Part shown: positions 8,590 to 16,666 of the stretch, one piece after another
Numbering within the stretch: position 1 is the first letter of the stretch
Layout: each line of letters begins with the position of its first letter
DNA from: Thiobacillus sp.
Lineage (GTDB): Bacteria > Pseudomonadota > Gammaproteobacteria > Burkholderiales > Thiobacillaceae
Assembly: GCA_021166845.1 (NCBI GenBank)
Contig: JAJPEP010000086.1
Span: 1-36,498, forward strand
Direction: 5' to 3'
Length of the DNA: 36,498 bases
Position numbers and translations under genes: made by a program
Notes under the pieces: generated by a model
Seen by the model: the letters and a program-made list of their open reading frames with translations, nothing else
Told to the model about the DNA's origin: nothing
The model's database searches: none

Positions 8590-9638
8590 CGCGCCAGCTC
8601 CCGCACCGCCATGCCGGGCGTGAGCAAATGCGTGCCCAGCGCGATGACCTTGTCGCCCGCCTTCAGGCCGCCCTGCACCCGCGCCGCCTCGGTATCCAGC
8701 GCAAGAACCTCGACCGCCACCGGCTGCGCGCGCCCGTCCACCACCCGCCATACCCGCGGGCCTTCGCCGCGCTCGTCCAGCGCGGCAATCGGCACGCTCA
8801 GCGCCTGAGCGTCGCCCCCCGGCGCGGCAAAGGCGGCGCGCACCACCGAACCGAGCGCCAGCGCGTCACCCCCCGTCGAGACCGAATAGCGCGCCCGCCA
8901 GGTGCGGCTTTGCGGATCGACCGCGCCGGAGACCTCGCGCAAGCGCAGCGGCAAGGGCGCCCCGTCCGCGCGGACCAGCTGGCCGACGTCAGGCGGTCTG
9001 GCCGCATCCGGAAAGAACACCTCGATTTCCCGCTCGCCGTCGCGCGCCAGCGTAGCCACGGCCTGGCCGGCTTCCACGACCTGGCCGGGTTCGCCGCTCA
9101 CCTCGACCAGCACGCCCGCAGTCGGCGCGCTCAGGCGGGCGTAGCCCAGCGCATTGCGCGCCTGCGCCAGCCTCGCGCGGGCGGCATCCAGGCGGGTGCG
9201 GGCCTCGCGTTCGGCAAGTTCGCTGCGGTCGAGCGCCTGCGCGCTCACGAAATTCCGGTCTTTAAGTTGCCGCGCCCGACCCAGGTCGGCGCGCGCCGTG
9301 GCCAGGGCCGCCTCAGCCGCGACGACATCGGCCCGGGCGGCCTGCGACGCCTGCTCGAGATCGCGCGCATCCAGTTCGAACAGGGTCTGGCCCGCACGCA
9401 CCGTTTGACCGGCATCCACCCGCCGGGCACTGATGCGCCCGTCCACCTGAAACGCCACCGGCGTCTCGTAACGCGCCCGCACAGTGCCAGTAAGGCCCAG
9501 AACGCCCGCATCCGCAGACGCCACCGCCGCCGTCTTCACGAAAGGCGCGTCACCCCCGCCGGCGGAAGGCTCCTGGCCCCCGCCGCAGCCGGAAATCGCC
9601 ACACAAACCAGCGTGAGCAAAGCTTTCATTCGATGCAT
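8586..9638 (-). CDS. RND efflux periplasmic adaptor (membrane fusion lipoprotein)
   Basis: The HlyD/AcrA-type adaptor joining the RND pump encoded next to it to an outer-membrane channel. From the ATG at 9638 the protein has 350 residues and a lipoprotein signal (MKALLTLVCVAISGC, lipobox ISGC, lipidated Cys18). A barrel-sandwich lipoyl half (VAFQVDGRISARRVDAGQTV) is followed by an alpha-helical hairpin rich in Ala/Arg/Glu (about 100-165), the second lipoyl half (LSAPTAGVLVEVSGEPGQVV) and beta-barrel and membrane-proximal domains. Starts at 9629, 9638, 9653 or 9677 are possible. 9638 is preferred because it places the signal peptide at the N-terminus, but the Shine-Dalgarno match is weak. It ends in a 4-base overlap with the pump gene. 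Confidence 0.9.
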   Translation of the reverse strand: MHRMKALLTLVCVAISGCGGGQEPSAGGGDAPFVKTAAVASADAGVLGLTGTVRARYETPVAFQVDGRISARRVDAGQTVRAGQTLFELDARDLEQASQAARADVVAAEAALATARADLGRARQLKDRNFVSAQALDRSELAEREARTRLDAARARLAQARNALGYARLSAPTAGVLVEVSGEPGQVVEAGQAVATLARDGEREIEVFFPDAARPPDVGQLVRADGAPLPLRLREVSGAVDPQSRTWRARYSVSTGGDALALGSVVRAAFAAPGGDAQALSVPIAALDERGEGPRVWRVVDGRAQPVAVEVLALDTEAARVQGGLKAGDKVIALGTHLLTPGMAVRELAR

Positions 9639-9986
9639 TTCGGCGCCTGACATGGGAAAGAGGTTGAAAGGTGGCATATGGTAACCGCAGCGCTGGTGGC
9701 GTTCGTCAAGCCGTGCCGGCATTCCGCCCAGGATTTCGCACTGTCGCACCCCTACCCCTTCAGCCCAAGACAACAGCCCTGTGGGTGCGGGCTTGCCCGC
9801 GAAACCGCACTGCAGACGTTTGGGAAATACCGGGGTTTTCCTGCCCTAATCCGCACTTCATCCCGCCCCCGCCCACCTTACGATACGAGGCAGAGCGTGG
9901 ATATTGCCGGTTTACCGGTTTTTCAGCCACAGCCTGCCCCTTGCGGGTATAGCAAAGGACCCCATAAGCGGGGCCGGGACGCAAAC
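9639..9986. other. 348-base gene-free region between efflux operon and cyclase gene
   Basis: The region separates the divergent efflux adaptor and diguanylate cyclase genes and must hold both promoters, but no convincing -35/-10 pair could be chosen. It holds one Pseudomonas-type REP sequence (see 9778-9803) and a small GCCGGTTTACCGGTTTTT hairpin with a T-run near 9907-9924 that could act as a weak terminator or be chance. Open frames reading through it lack coding character. Confidence 0.6.
9778..9803 (-). repeat. REP-like palindromic sequence
   Basis: The plus strand reads CCTGTGGGTGCGGG, then CTTGCCCGCGAA. This is a near match to the REP sequences abundant in Pseudomonas (GTGGGAGCGGGCTTGCCCGCGAA in the same orientation). 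The core CGGGCTTGCCCG is a hairpin. One copy only is seen here, in an intergenic position as expected for REPs spread by RAYT transposases. Confidence 0.65.
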
Positions 9987-11273
9987 ATGGCCGAACCCAC
10001 CGCCAAGATCAATCTTTCGAACCCCACCGAGGTGGCGCGCGAAACCCTGCGGCGCCTGGCCATGCGGCGGATTTCCCCGACGCCGGACAACTACCAGACG
10101 CTGTACGAGGAAATCGTTGGCGCGCCCGCTGCGCCGGTCAACAAGGCTTCCGCCGAAACGGCGCTGGCCGGACTGGTCAGCGACCTGCAGGAACACCACC
10201 CCGCGCTGTCGGCCCAGGCCGCCAGCCTCAGCAAGGCCATCGGCAAGGGCGATTGGCGGCAATGCGGCTGGCAGCTTTCCGAAATCGCCATGCAGCTGAA
10301 GCCGCATCCGGTCAGGCCGCCGATGGTCGACAGCGTCGAGCGCACGCAGAATGAAAACCTGGCCCAGCTGCGCGAACTGCTGGCCAAAACCCTGGAATTC
10401 GGCGTGGTGTCGCAGCTGTCGCACAACCCGGTCCTGATGGAAAAAGCCCGGCAGCTCGCCGTTGCCGTGCGCGAGGCCGGCAACGCCGTCACCCTGCGCA
10501 ACGCCGCATCCGGCCTGAAATCGTTGTGGATCGCCATCGAGCTGCAGGCAACCGACGCCCACGACCAGCAGGAAACCCTCAAGCGCATTTTGCTGCTGCT
10601 GGTGGAAAACATCGGCGAGCTGCTCGACGACGACACCTGGCTGCGCGGCCAGCTCGACATGGTGCAGCAGGTCATTGCCGGCCCGATCAAGATCCAGTCG
10701 CTGCAGGAAGCCGAAAAGCGTCTCAAGGAAGTGATCTACAAGCAAGGCATGGTCAAGCATGGTCTGCGCGAGGCCACCGCCACGCTGAAAGCCACCATGA
10801 CCACCTTCATCAGCCGCATGAGCGATGCCGTGGCGGCGAACGACGAGTACCAGGGGAAAATCGCCTCCCACATCGAGCGCATCAGCAATACCGAAGATGT
10901 GGTGGAACTGAACCGTATCCTCGAAGGCCTGCTGGAAGAAACCCGCGCGGCGCAGACGGACAGCATGCGCGCCCACGAGCAGTTGATCCAGGAACGCGAC
11001 GCCGCCCTGCAGGCCGAAGGCCGCATCAAGGAACTGGAAACCGAACTTGAGCAGATGAGCGCCCTGGTGCGAGAAGACCCGCTCACCCGCAGCCTCAACC
11101 GGCGCGGACTGGACGACGAATTCGCGCGCGAGGCCTCGCGCGCCGACCGCTACAGCACACCGTTCTGCATCGCCGTGCTGGACATCGACAACTTCAAGGC
11201 GCTGAACGACAAGCGCGGCCACAAGACCGGATACGAAGAGCTGATCCTACTGGAAGAGATAACCAATGAATAA
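9987..11273 (+). CDS. Diguanylate cyclase, N-terminal 428 residues (interrupted inside the GGDEF domain)
   Basis: Encodes a cytoplasmic c-di-GMP synthase type protein. The start ATG at 9987 gives MAEPTAKINLSNPTEVARET, then an alpha-helical N-terminal region of about 340 residues without a recognised sensor fold. A coiled stretch (RAHEQLIQERDAALQAEGRI) leads into a GGDEF domain beginning LVREDPLTRSLNRRGLDDEF and VLDIDNFKALNDKRGHKTG. The domain stops early at TAA 11271-11273. The rest of the GGDEF domain continues in the same frame right after the stop (11274-11576). Without the GGEEF active-site loop this fragment should not make c-di-GMP. An upstream in-frame extension to 9678 is rejected because it runs through the REP element. 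Confidence 0.8.
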   Translation: MAEPTAKINLSNPTEVARETLRRLAMRRISPTPDNYQTLYEEIVGAPAAPVNKASAETALAGLVSDLQEHHPALSAQAASLSKAIGKGDWRQCGWQLSEIAMQLKPHPVRPPMVDSVERTQNENLAQLRELLAKTLEFGVVSQLSHNPVLMEKARQLAVAVREAGNAVTLRNAASGLKSLWIAIELQATDAHDQQETLKRILLLLVENIGELLDDDTWLRGQLDMVQQVIAGPIKIQSLQEAEKRLKEVIYKQGMVKHGLREATATLKATMTTFISRMSDAVAANDEYQGKIASHIERISNTEDVVELNRILEGLLEETRAAQTDSMRAHEQLIQERDAALQAEGRIKELETELEQMSALVREDPLTRSLNRRGLDDEFAREASRADRYSTPFCIAVLDIDNFKALNDKRGHKTGYEELILLEEITNE

Positions 11274-11576
11274 ATGACACTCAGCGACCACAAAGATCTC
11301 ATGGGCGGTGAGGAATTCCTCATCATCCTGCCCAACACCCCGCTCGACGAGGCCGCGCAGATCGTCACCCGGCTGCAGCGCAGCCTCACCAAGAAATACT
11401 TCCTCGACAACAACGAAAAGGTGCTGATCACCTTCAGCGCCGGCGTCGCCGAGCGCGCGGCGGGCGAGCCGCAGGAAGCCGCCATCGGCCGCGCCGACAG
11501 CGCCATGTACGAAGCCAAGCGCAGCGGCAAGAACCGGGTTTGTCTGGCGCCGGCAGCGCCCGCGGAAGCCGGATAG
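11274..11576 (+). pseudogene. Diguanylate cyclase, C-terminal remnant with the GGEEF motif
   Basis: Continues the frame of the upstream cyclase fragment without any frameshift. After an unusual leader (MTLSDHKDLM) it carries the active-site loop GGEEFLIILPNTPLDEA, then the usual GGDEF end ITFSAGVAERAAGEPQEA, RADSAMYEAKRSGKNRV. From GHKTG to GGEEF the distance is 24 codons including the stop, which is the normal family spacing. The RxxD inhibitory site that normally sits just before GGEEF is not present; the aligned residues are TLSD. The ATG at 11274 abuts the TAA, so separate translation by re-initiation is possible, but a lone half-domain is unlikely to be active. It reads as a decayed gene or a local sequence/assembly fault. 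Confidence 0.7.
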
Positions 11577-11923
11577 TCGAAGATCATGGTCATGCGCACG
11601 CCCGTCATTATTAACACAGCCACGCCATCGCAGAAATTTGCAATGACCGTCACATCCCCCTGTAGGCAAGGCGCCTCGCCGCGATTTCGACCCCCGCAAA
11701 CACCACGGCTTCCCCCTTGCAGGGGCTCCTGCAAGAATCAGCGCGGCCTATCGACCCAAATCTTCATTCCTGAAGCCCTTGCAGAATTTTTGAAACATGG
11801 CCTTAACTTTCTCCAACCCTCGACGATTCCTCACACAACGGCGGTTCATGTGGCCCAAGCGGGCAGACCAAAGTTGACGGCACCAGAGAGCCGGAACAAT
11901 CGACCCACTCAAGGAGAAAAATC
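11577..11923. other. 347-base gene-free region upstream of fliC
   Basis: The first part (11577-11760) has no recognisable gene, repeat or terminator. The rest holds the sigma28 promoter at 11803-11829 and a fliC 5' leader of roughly 85-90 bases that ends with the strong ribosome-binding site AAGGAG at 11911-11916, 7 bases before the start codon. Confidence 0.7.
11803..11829 (+). promoter_or_regulatory. Sigma28 (FliA) promoter of fliC
   Basis: TTAACTTT (11803-11810), 11 bases, GACGATTC (11822-11829). The E. coli-type sigma28 consensus is TAAAGTTT-N11-GCCGATAA, so spacing is exact and 11 of 16 positions match. The location upstream of the flagellin gene is where a FliA promoter is expected. 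Start of transcription would fall near 11836-11840. Confidence 0.75.
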
Positions 11924-13387
11924 ATGGCAGCAGTAATCAACACCAACATCGCTTCGCTCAACGCGCAGCGCAACCTCAATACCTCACAGTCCGCGCTCAA
12001 CACCTCGATCCAGCGCCTGTCTTCCGGCCTGCGCATCAACAGCGCCAAGGACGACGCTGCCGGCATGGCGATTGCCGACCGGATGACCTCGCAAATCCGC
12101 GGCATGAACCAGGCCGCACGCAACGCCAACGACGGTATCTCGCTGGCGCAAACCGCGGAAGGTGACTTGCAGCAGATTGGCAACAACCTGCAACGGATGC
12201 GCGAACTGGCGGTGCAATCGGCCAACGCCTCCAACAGTGCTTCCGACCGCGCCGCCCTGCAAGGCGAAATTGAGCAATTGCAAGGTGAAATCGACCGTGT
12301 GGCCAGCAACTCCCAGTTTAACGGCGTGAAGCTCCTGGATGGTTCGTTCAATGCCCAGACCTTCCAGGTTGGCGCCAACAACACCGCCAATGACCGCATC
12401 ACCGTCGATTCGATCGGCAGCGCCCGTACCAGCGGGCTCGGCCAATCGTACGGCGCCTCGATCACCGGCACCCAGCTGACGGCCAGCACCGGCATTACCG
12501 CCGCCGGCCAGTTCAGCGTCGCCGTGAATGGCGGCACTGCGGTTGACATTTTCAGCGCTTCAGGGGGCGCCGCAATCGGCGGCAGCGCCAAGGATATCGC
12601 GGCCGCCGTCAACAGCGCCAACATCACCGGCTTGACGGCCACAGCCAATGCCACCACCGCGACCGGTACCTATGCCACGACGATCACGGCTGACGGCACC
12701 GCCACGTTGACCCTGAACGGCACCGCCATCAACATCGGCTTGACCACCGCCGGCGCTGGTTCCACCAACGTCAACGCCGCCATGACGGCGATCAACAACA
12801 ACAGCGCTGCGACCGGGGTTTCAGCTGAACTGCAAGCCGGTAATACCCTCAAGCTGACCGCTGCCGATGGCCGTAATATCGAAGCCTCGTTCGCGGCGGG
12901 TACTGCCACCGGTTCCGCCTTGGCAGAGATCGGTTTGGGTGGTGTGGCCGCGACAACCTGGGGCTCCTATGATCTGGAATACGCCGGTCAGGGCAGCGTG
13001 GTGGTAGCTGGTACCGCCGCTGCCGGTGTCAAGGGCGTTGCCAACGGCACCACGGCTTCCGCTGCGACTGGTGTCGCCGTCAGCCAGATCGACATTTCAA
13101 CCGTTGATGGTGCCCAAAAGGCGCTGGCCTCGCTCGACTCGGCCCTGACCTCGATCAACAGCTCGCGCGCTTCGCTGGGTGCCATGCAGAACCGCTTCAC
13201 CTCGGTGGTGTCGAGCCTGCAAACCAGCGCCGAGAACTTGACGGCTTCGCGCAGCCGGATCGAAGACGCCGACTTTGCCGCCGAGACCGCTTCGCTGACG
13301 CGTGGGCAGATTCTGCAGCAGGCCGGTACCGCGATGCTGGCGCAGGCCAACTCGCTGCCGAACAACGTGCTCTCGCTGTTGCAATAA
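11924..13387 (+). CDS. fliC: Flagellin
   Basis: The 487-residue filament subunit, secreted through the flagellar type III apparatus and assembled under the FliD cap. The conserved N-terminal D0/D1 part (about 1-175) begins [17 protein letters not shown] and includes [13 protein letters not shown], the region corresponding to the TLR5-recognised surface of beta/gamma flagellins. The conserved C-terminal part (about 390-487) contains [20 protein letters not shown] and ends [13 protein letters not shown]. Between them lies a Thr/Ala/Gly-rich variable domain of about 200 residues forming the filament surface. A strong ribosome-binding site (AAGGAG), a sigma28 promoter upstream and its own terminator downstream fit high, late-class expression. 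Only one flagellin gene is present in the window. Confidence 0.98.
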   Translation: MAAVINTNIASLNAQRNLNTSQSALNTSIQRLSSGLRINSAKDDAAGMAIADRMTSQIRGMNQAARNANDGISLAQTAEGDLQQIGNNLQRMRELAVQSANASNSASDRAALQGEIEQLQGEIDRVASNSQFNGVKLLDGSFNAQTFQVGANNTANDRITVDSIGSARTSGLGQSYGASITGTQLTASTGITAAGQFSVAVNGGTAVDIFSASGGAAIGGSAKDIAAAVNSANITGLTATANATTATGTYATTITADGTATLTLNGTAINIGLTTAGAGSTNVNAAMTAINNNSAATGVSAELQAGNTLKLTAADGRNIEASFAAGTATGSALAEIGLGGVAATTWGSYDLEYAGQGSVVVAGTAAAGVKGVANGTTASAATGVAVSQIDISTVDGAQKALASLDSALTSINSSRASLGAMQNRFTSVVSSLQTSAENLTASRSRIEDADFAAETASLTRGQILQQAGTAMLAQANSLPNNVLSLLQ

Positions 13388-13438
13388 GAAGCAAACAGGC
13401 GCGCTGGGGTTTAATTTAGCCCGGCGTCTGGGCAAAGC

Positions 13439-13472
13439 GGCGGAGCACGGGATTTACCCTGCTCCGCCTTTT
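13439..13472 (+). terminator. Intrinsic terminator after fliC
   Basis: GGCGGAGCA (13439-13447) plus GGG pairs with CCC plus TGCTCCGCC (to 13468) around an ATTTA loop, with one bulged base, followed by TTTT. It ends the flagellin transcript 50-85 bases past the stop, separating abundant fliC mRNA from flaG-fliD. Confidence 0.88.
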
Positions 13473-13495
13473 GCCGCATCAATCAGGAGACGATC

Positions 13496-13846
13496 ATGTC
13501 TATTGGAAAAGTCGATTCAGTTGACCTTGCCGCCATGCGGCAGACTCCCTCATCCGCACCCTCTACGCCCGCGCAACGGGCCACACTCGACAACCCCGTT
13601 TTCGCCCCCGCTCCACCCGTCACCCAGGAAGCGGTCGCCGCCGCCGCGCAGTCGGCCAATGCATACATGCAATCCATTTCAAGCAACCTGCAGTTTTCGC
13701 TCGACCAGGACACCGGCCACACCGTGGTCAAGATGATCGACACCGAAACCGAGGAAGTGCTGCGCCAGTTTCCCAGCGAGGAAATGCTGGCCATTTCCCG
13801 CTCCATCGACCGCATGCAGGGTCTGTTGATCGACCGCGAAGCCTGA
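13496..13846 (+). CDS. flaG: FlaG family flagellar protein
   Basis: A 116-residue FlaG protein, a small cytoplasmic or exported protein that affects filament length in polar-flagellated bacteria. The first ~50 residues are low complexity (Ala/Pro/Ser). The conserved FlaG domain covers about 55-115, with LQFSLDQDTGHTVVKMIDTE, VLRQFPSEEMLAI and a final helix IDRMQGLLIDREA. A good ribosome-binding site (AGGAG) precedes the ATG at 13496. It sits between fliC and fliD, the usual position for flaG, with 10 bases to fliD, so the two are probably co-transcribed. Confidence 0.94.
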   Translation: MSIGKVDSVDLAAMRQTPSSAPSTPAQRATLDNPVFAPAPPVTQEAVAAAAQSANAYMQSISSNLQFSLDQDTGHTVVKMIDTETEEVLRQFPSEEMLAISRSIDRMQGLLIDREA

Positions 13847-13856
13847 GGAGATACCC

Positions 13857-15866
13857 ATGATTTCAGCCCCCGGCATCGGATCAGGCCTCGACGTCAACAG
13901 CATTGTCAGCCAGCTGATGGAGATCGAGCGGCAACCGCTCAACACACTCTCGGCCAAGGAGGCCGGCTACCAGGCCAAGCTTTCCGCCTACGGCAGCGTC
14001 AAGAGCGCGGTGGCCGGCTTTCAGACCTCACTGCAGGGACTGAACAGCGCAAGCAGGTTCCAGACCCTGACGGCGACCGCCTCGGACACCAGCGTCTTTT
14101 CCGCCTCGACCACCAGCAATGCGGTGGCGGGCACTTATTCTCTGGAAGTATCCAGCCTGGCGCAGGCGCAGAAGCTGGTCGCCGCCGGACAGGCCAGCAG
14201 CACCGCGGCGATCGGCAGCGGCGCCGAGACCACGGTCACCTTCGATTTCGGCACCATCAGCGGCGGCACGCTCACCAGCGGCGTCTACAGCGGCGCGACG
14301 TTCACCTCGAACGGCAACGGCACCAAGAGCATCACTCTCGACAGCAGCAACAATTCACTGCAGGGGATACGCGACGCGATCAATGCGGCGGAGATCGGGG
14401 TGACGGCAAGCCTTGTCAACGACGGCAGCGGCACGCCTTACCGCCTTGTGTTCTCTTCGGACAGCCAGGGGATCAGCAACAGCATGAAGGTGTCGGTCAG
14501 CGGCGATGCCGCGGTCGGCAGCCTGCTGGCGCACGACCCGGCTGGCACGCAGAACCTGTCCGAAACGGTGGCCGCGCAGAACGCCAATTTCAAGCTCAAC
14601 GGGGTGGCGGTCACCAAGACGTCCAATTCCGTCAGCGACGTGTTGGAGGGGGTGACCCTGAACCTGTACAAAGTCACCAGTTCGCCCGCGACGCTGACGG
14701 TGGCGCGCGACACGGCCTCGGTCGGCAATTCCATTTCCGGTTTTGTAAAAGCCTACAACGATCTGGCCACCACGCTGAAAAACCTCTCGGGCTACGATGC
14801 GGCCAGCCAGCAGGGCGCGGTCCTGCAGGGCGACGCCACGGTGCGCTCACTGCAAACGCAATTGCGCGGCATCCTCGGCACCTCCGTGACGGGCACGCCC
14901 GGCGACCTGACGACACTTTCGAGCATCGGCGTCGCGTTCCAGAAGGACGGCAGCCTGGCGGTGGACCAGACCCGGCTCGACGATGCGATGGCCAATCATT
15001 TCGACGAGATTGCGAGCCTGTTCGCTTCGGTCGGCAAGAGCACGGACAGCCTGGTCAGCTTCAACAGCGCCACCAGCAGCACCAAGGCCGGCAGTTATGC
15101 GGTGAATGTCACGCAGGTCGCCACGCAGGGCAAAACAGTCGGCTCGGGGGTGATCGCCACCCCGCTGGACATCGTCGCCGGCAGCAACGACACCCTCGAT
15201 CTGACTGTCAACGGCATCAGTGTCTCCGTCACCCTGGCGCCCGGCACCTACAGCACCGCGCAGGCGCTGGCCGCCGAACTGCAGACGAAAATCAACGGCG
15301 CGACGGCCCTGTCCGATATGGGCGTTTCAGTCGCCGTTGCGGAAAACGCGGGAACACTCACCCTGACTTCGGTGAATTACGGCTCGGCCTCAAGCGTGAG
15401 CATCACCGGCGGCACCGCGGAGTCGGCACTCGGTCTTAATGCCGATACCCCGACCGCCGGCGTGGATGTGGCCGGCTCGATCGGCGGCGCGAGCGCGACC
15501 GGTTCCGGCCAGCTGTTGAGCGCGATCGGCGGCGATGCGCTGGGGATGGACATCCTCATCAACGGCGGCGCGCTCGGCGACCGCGGAGTGCTGAACTACT
15601 CCCAGGGTTACGCCACGACACTAAGCAACTGGTCCACCGCCGTCCTGGCCAGCGACAGCATCATCGCGGCGCGCACCGAGGGCATCGGCAGAAGCATCAC
15701 GGATATCGAAAAACGCCGCACCGACCTGGAAGCCCGCCTGGTCAATATCGAGAAACGCTATCGCGCGCAGTACACCGCGCTCGACACCATGCTCAGCAGC
15801 ATGAACAGCACCAGCAGTTTTCTGACCCAGCAACTGGCCAATCTTCCCGGCAGCGCCAACGAATAA
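13857..15866 (+). CDS. fliD: Flagellar filament cap protein (hook-associated protein 2)
   Basis: The 669-residue capping protein that sits at the filament tip and guides flagellin folding. The N-terminal domain (about 5-110) starts ISAPGIGSGLDVNSIVSQLM, and FliD characteristically begins with GIGSGLD. The middle holds a flagellin-IN type segment (IRDAINAAEIGVTASLVNDG, about 165-185). The C-terminal FliD domain ends with a long coiled coil (TDIEKRRTDLEARLVNIEKR, then YRAQYTALDTMLSSMNSTSSFL). At 669 residues it is longer than E. coli FliD (468), with a Ser/Thr/Gly-rich insert around 400-560. The ribosome-binding site GAGGAG precedes the ATG. fliS follows 14 bases later. Confidence 0.97.
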   Translation: MISAPGIGSGLDVNSIVSQLMEIERQPLNTLSAKEAGYQAKLSAYGSVKSAVAGFQTSLQGLNSASRFQTLTATASDTSVFSASTTSNAVAGTYSLEVSSLAQAQKLVAAGQASSTAAIGSGAETTVTFDFGTISGGTLTSGVYSGATFTSNGNGTKSITLDSSNNSLQGIRDAINAAEIGVTASLVNDGSGTPYRLVFSSDSQGISNSMKVSVSGDAAVGSLLAHDPAGTQNLSETVAAQNANFKLNGVAVTKTSNSVSDVLEGVTLNLYKVTSSPATLTVARDTASVGNSISGFVKAYNDLATTLKNLSGYDAASQQGAVLQGDATVRSLQTQLRGILGTSVTGTPGDLTTLSSIGVAFQKDGSLAVDQTRLDDAMANHFDEIASLFASVGKSTDSLVSFNSATSSTKAGSYAVNVTQVATQGKTVGSGVIATPLDIVAGSNDTLDLTVNGISVSVTLAPGTYSTAQALAAELQTKINGATALSDMGVSVAVAENAGTLTLTSVNYGSASSVSITGGTAESALGLNADTPTAGVDVAGSIGGASATGSGQLLSAIGGDALGMDILINGGALGDRGVLNYSQGYATTLSNWSTAVLASDSIIAARTEGIGRSITDIEKRRTDLEARLVNIEKRYRAQYTALDTMLSSMNSTSSFLTQQLANLPGSANE

Positions 15867-15880
15867 ACCAGGAGAAAGAC

Positions 15881-16312
15881 GTGTACACAAGTCCCAGAAA
15901 TGCAGCGCATGCCTACGCCAACATCGGGTTGGAAACCGGCGTCGCCGCGGCCAATCCGCACCAGCTCATCGTCATGCTGTACGAAGGCGCGGAGCTTTCC
16001 GTGCGGATGGCAATCAAACACATGAAGGAGGGTGATGTCACCAAAAAATGCGGTGCGATAAGCAAGGCCAGCCACATCATTCTGGACGGCCTTAAAGCCG
16101 CGCTCAACCCGCAGCAGGGCGGCGAAATCGCACACCGGCTGGAGATGCTGTACGACTACATGAACAATCGCCTGCTGCTCGCCCACGTCAACAACCAGGT
16201 CGCGCCATTGGAAGAAGTGCTGGGGCTGCTGCGCGAACTGCGCGGCGCCTGGCAGCAGATCGGTACCGCAGGCCAGACTGCGCAGCAATCTTCCCACTCT
16301 TATGCCGCCTGA
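15881..16312 (+). CDS. fliS: Flagellin export chaperone
   Basis: The 143-residue cytoplasmic chaperone that binds the disordered C-terminus of flagellin and prevents premature polymerisation before export. The start is GTG at 15881 with a clear AGGAG site 8 bases upstream. Family landmarks are YANIGLETGVAAANPHQLIV (about 11-30, the near-invariant NPHQLI-LLYEG motif with MLYEGA following) and a four-helix arrangement to the end. The C-terminal tail (GQTAQQSSHSYAA) is family-typical low complexity. It follows fliD and overlaps only the extended frame of fliT, not the start preferred for fliT. Confidence 0.96.
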   Translation: MYTSPRNAAHAYANIGLETGVAAANPHQLIVMLYEGAELSVRMAIKHMKEGDVTKKCGAISKASHIILDGLKAALNPQQGGEIAHRLEMLYDYMNNRLLLAHVNNQVAPLEEVLGLLRELRGAWQQIGTAGQTAQQSSHSYAA

Positions 16313-16325
16313 ACCGGAGACCGCC

Positions 16326-16655
16326 ATGACCAGCCACGAAATGCTCACCACCTACGAATCCCTCTCCGAGTTGATGGGCGCCATGCTGAACGCCGCCCGC
16401 CAGGGCGAGTGGGATGACCTGGCCGCGCTGGAGCAGCGCTGTCGGGGCTACGTCGGCAGCCTGATGCAGGCCGCGCCGCTGCAGCTGAACGAGGACGAGC
16501 AGAGCGCCAAGGTTGCGATCATCCGCACCATCCTGCGGAACGATGCCAGCATCCGCGCGCTCACTGAGCCGCGCCTGCACGAACTGCAGCAAAACCTGCA
16601 CATGACGCGAAGCGGGCAGCGCGGTGTCCAGGCGTACGGCGCGCAGCGGGCGTAA
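16326..16655 (+). CDS. fliT: Flagellar export chaperone FliT-like
   Basis: A 109-residue predicted FliT, the chaperone for FliD that in enterics also inhibits FlhD4C2. The ATG at 16326 is chosen because GGAGA lies 5-10 bases before it and because the upstream ATG at 16302 would overlap fliS. The protein is all helix (YESLSELMGAMLNAARQGEW, LEQRCRGYVGSLMQ, ILRNDASIRALTEPRLHELQ), with the FliT-type W-DLAALE segment. Sequence conservation of this family is low, so the call leans on size, helical pattern and position after fliS. Confidence 0.85.
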   Translation: MTSHEMLTTYESLSELMGAMLNAARQGEWDDLAALEQRCRGYVGSLMQAAPLQLNEDEQSAKVAIIRTILRNDASIRALTEPRLHELQQNLHMTRSGQRGVQAYGAQRA

Positions 16656-16666
16656 CACCTGCGTTC

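Noticed and set aside
6454..8808. 784-codon plus-strand open frame opposite the RND pump
   Set aside because: It is a shadow of the pump gene: His/Gln/Arg-rich with no domain, while the minus strand carries all the RND motifs.
9940..10010. GGGACGCAAA before the cyclase start, resembling the first part of a c-di-GMP-I (GEMM) riboswitch
   Set aside because: The rest of the aptamer would fall in the coding region and its conserved later segments are absent.
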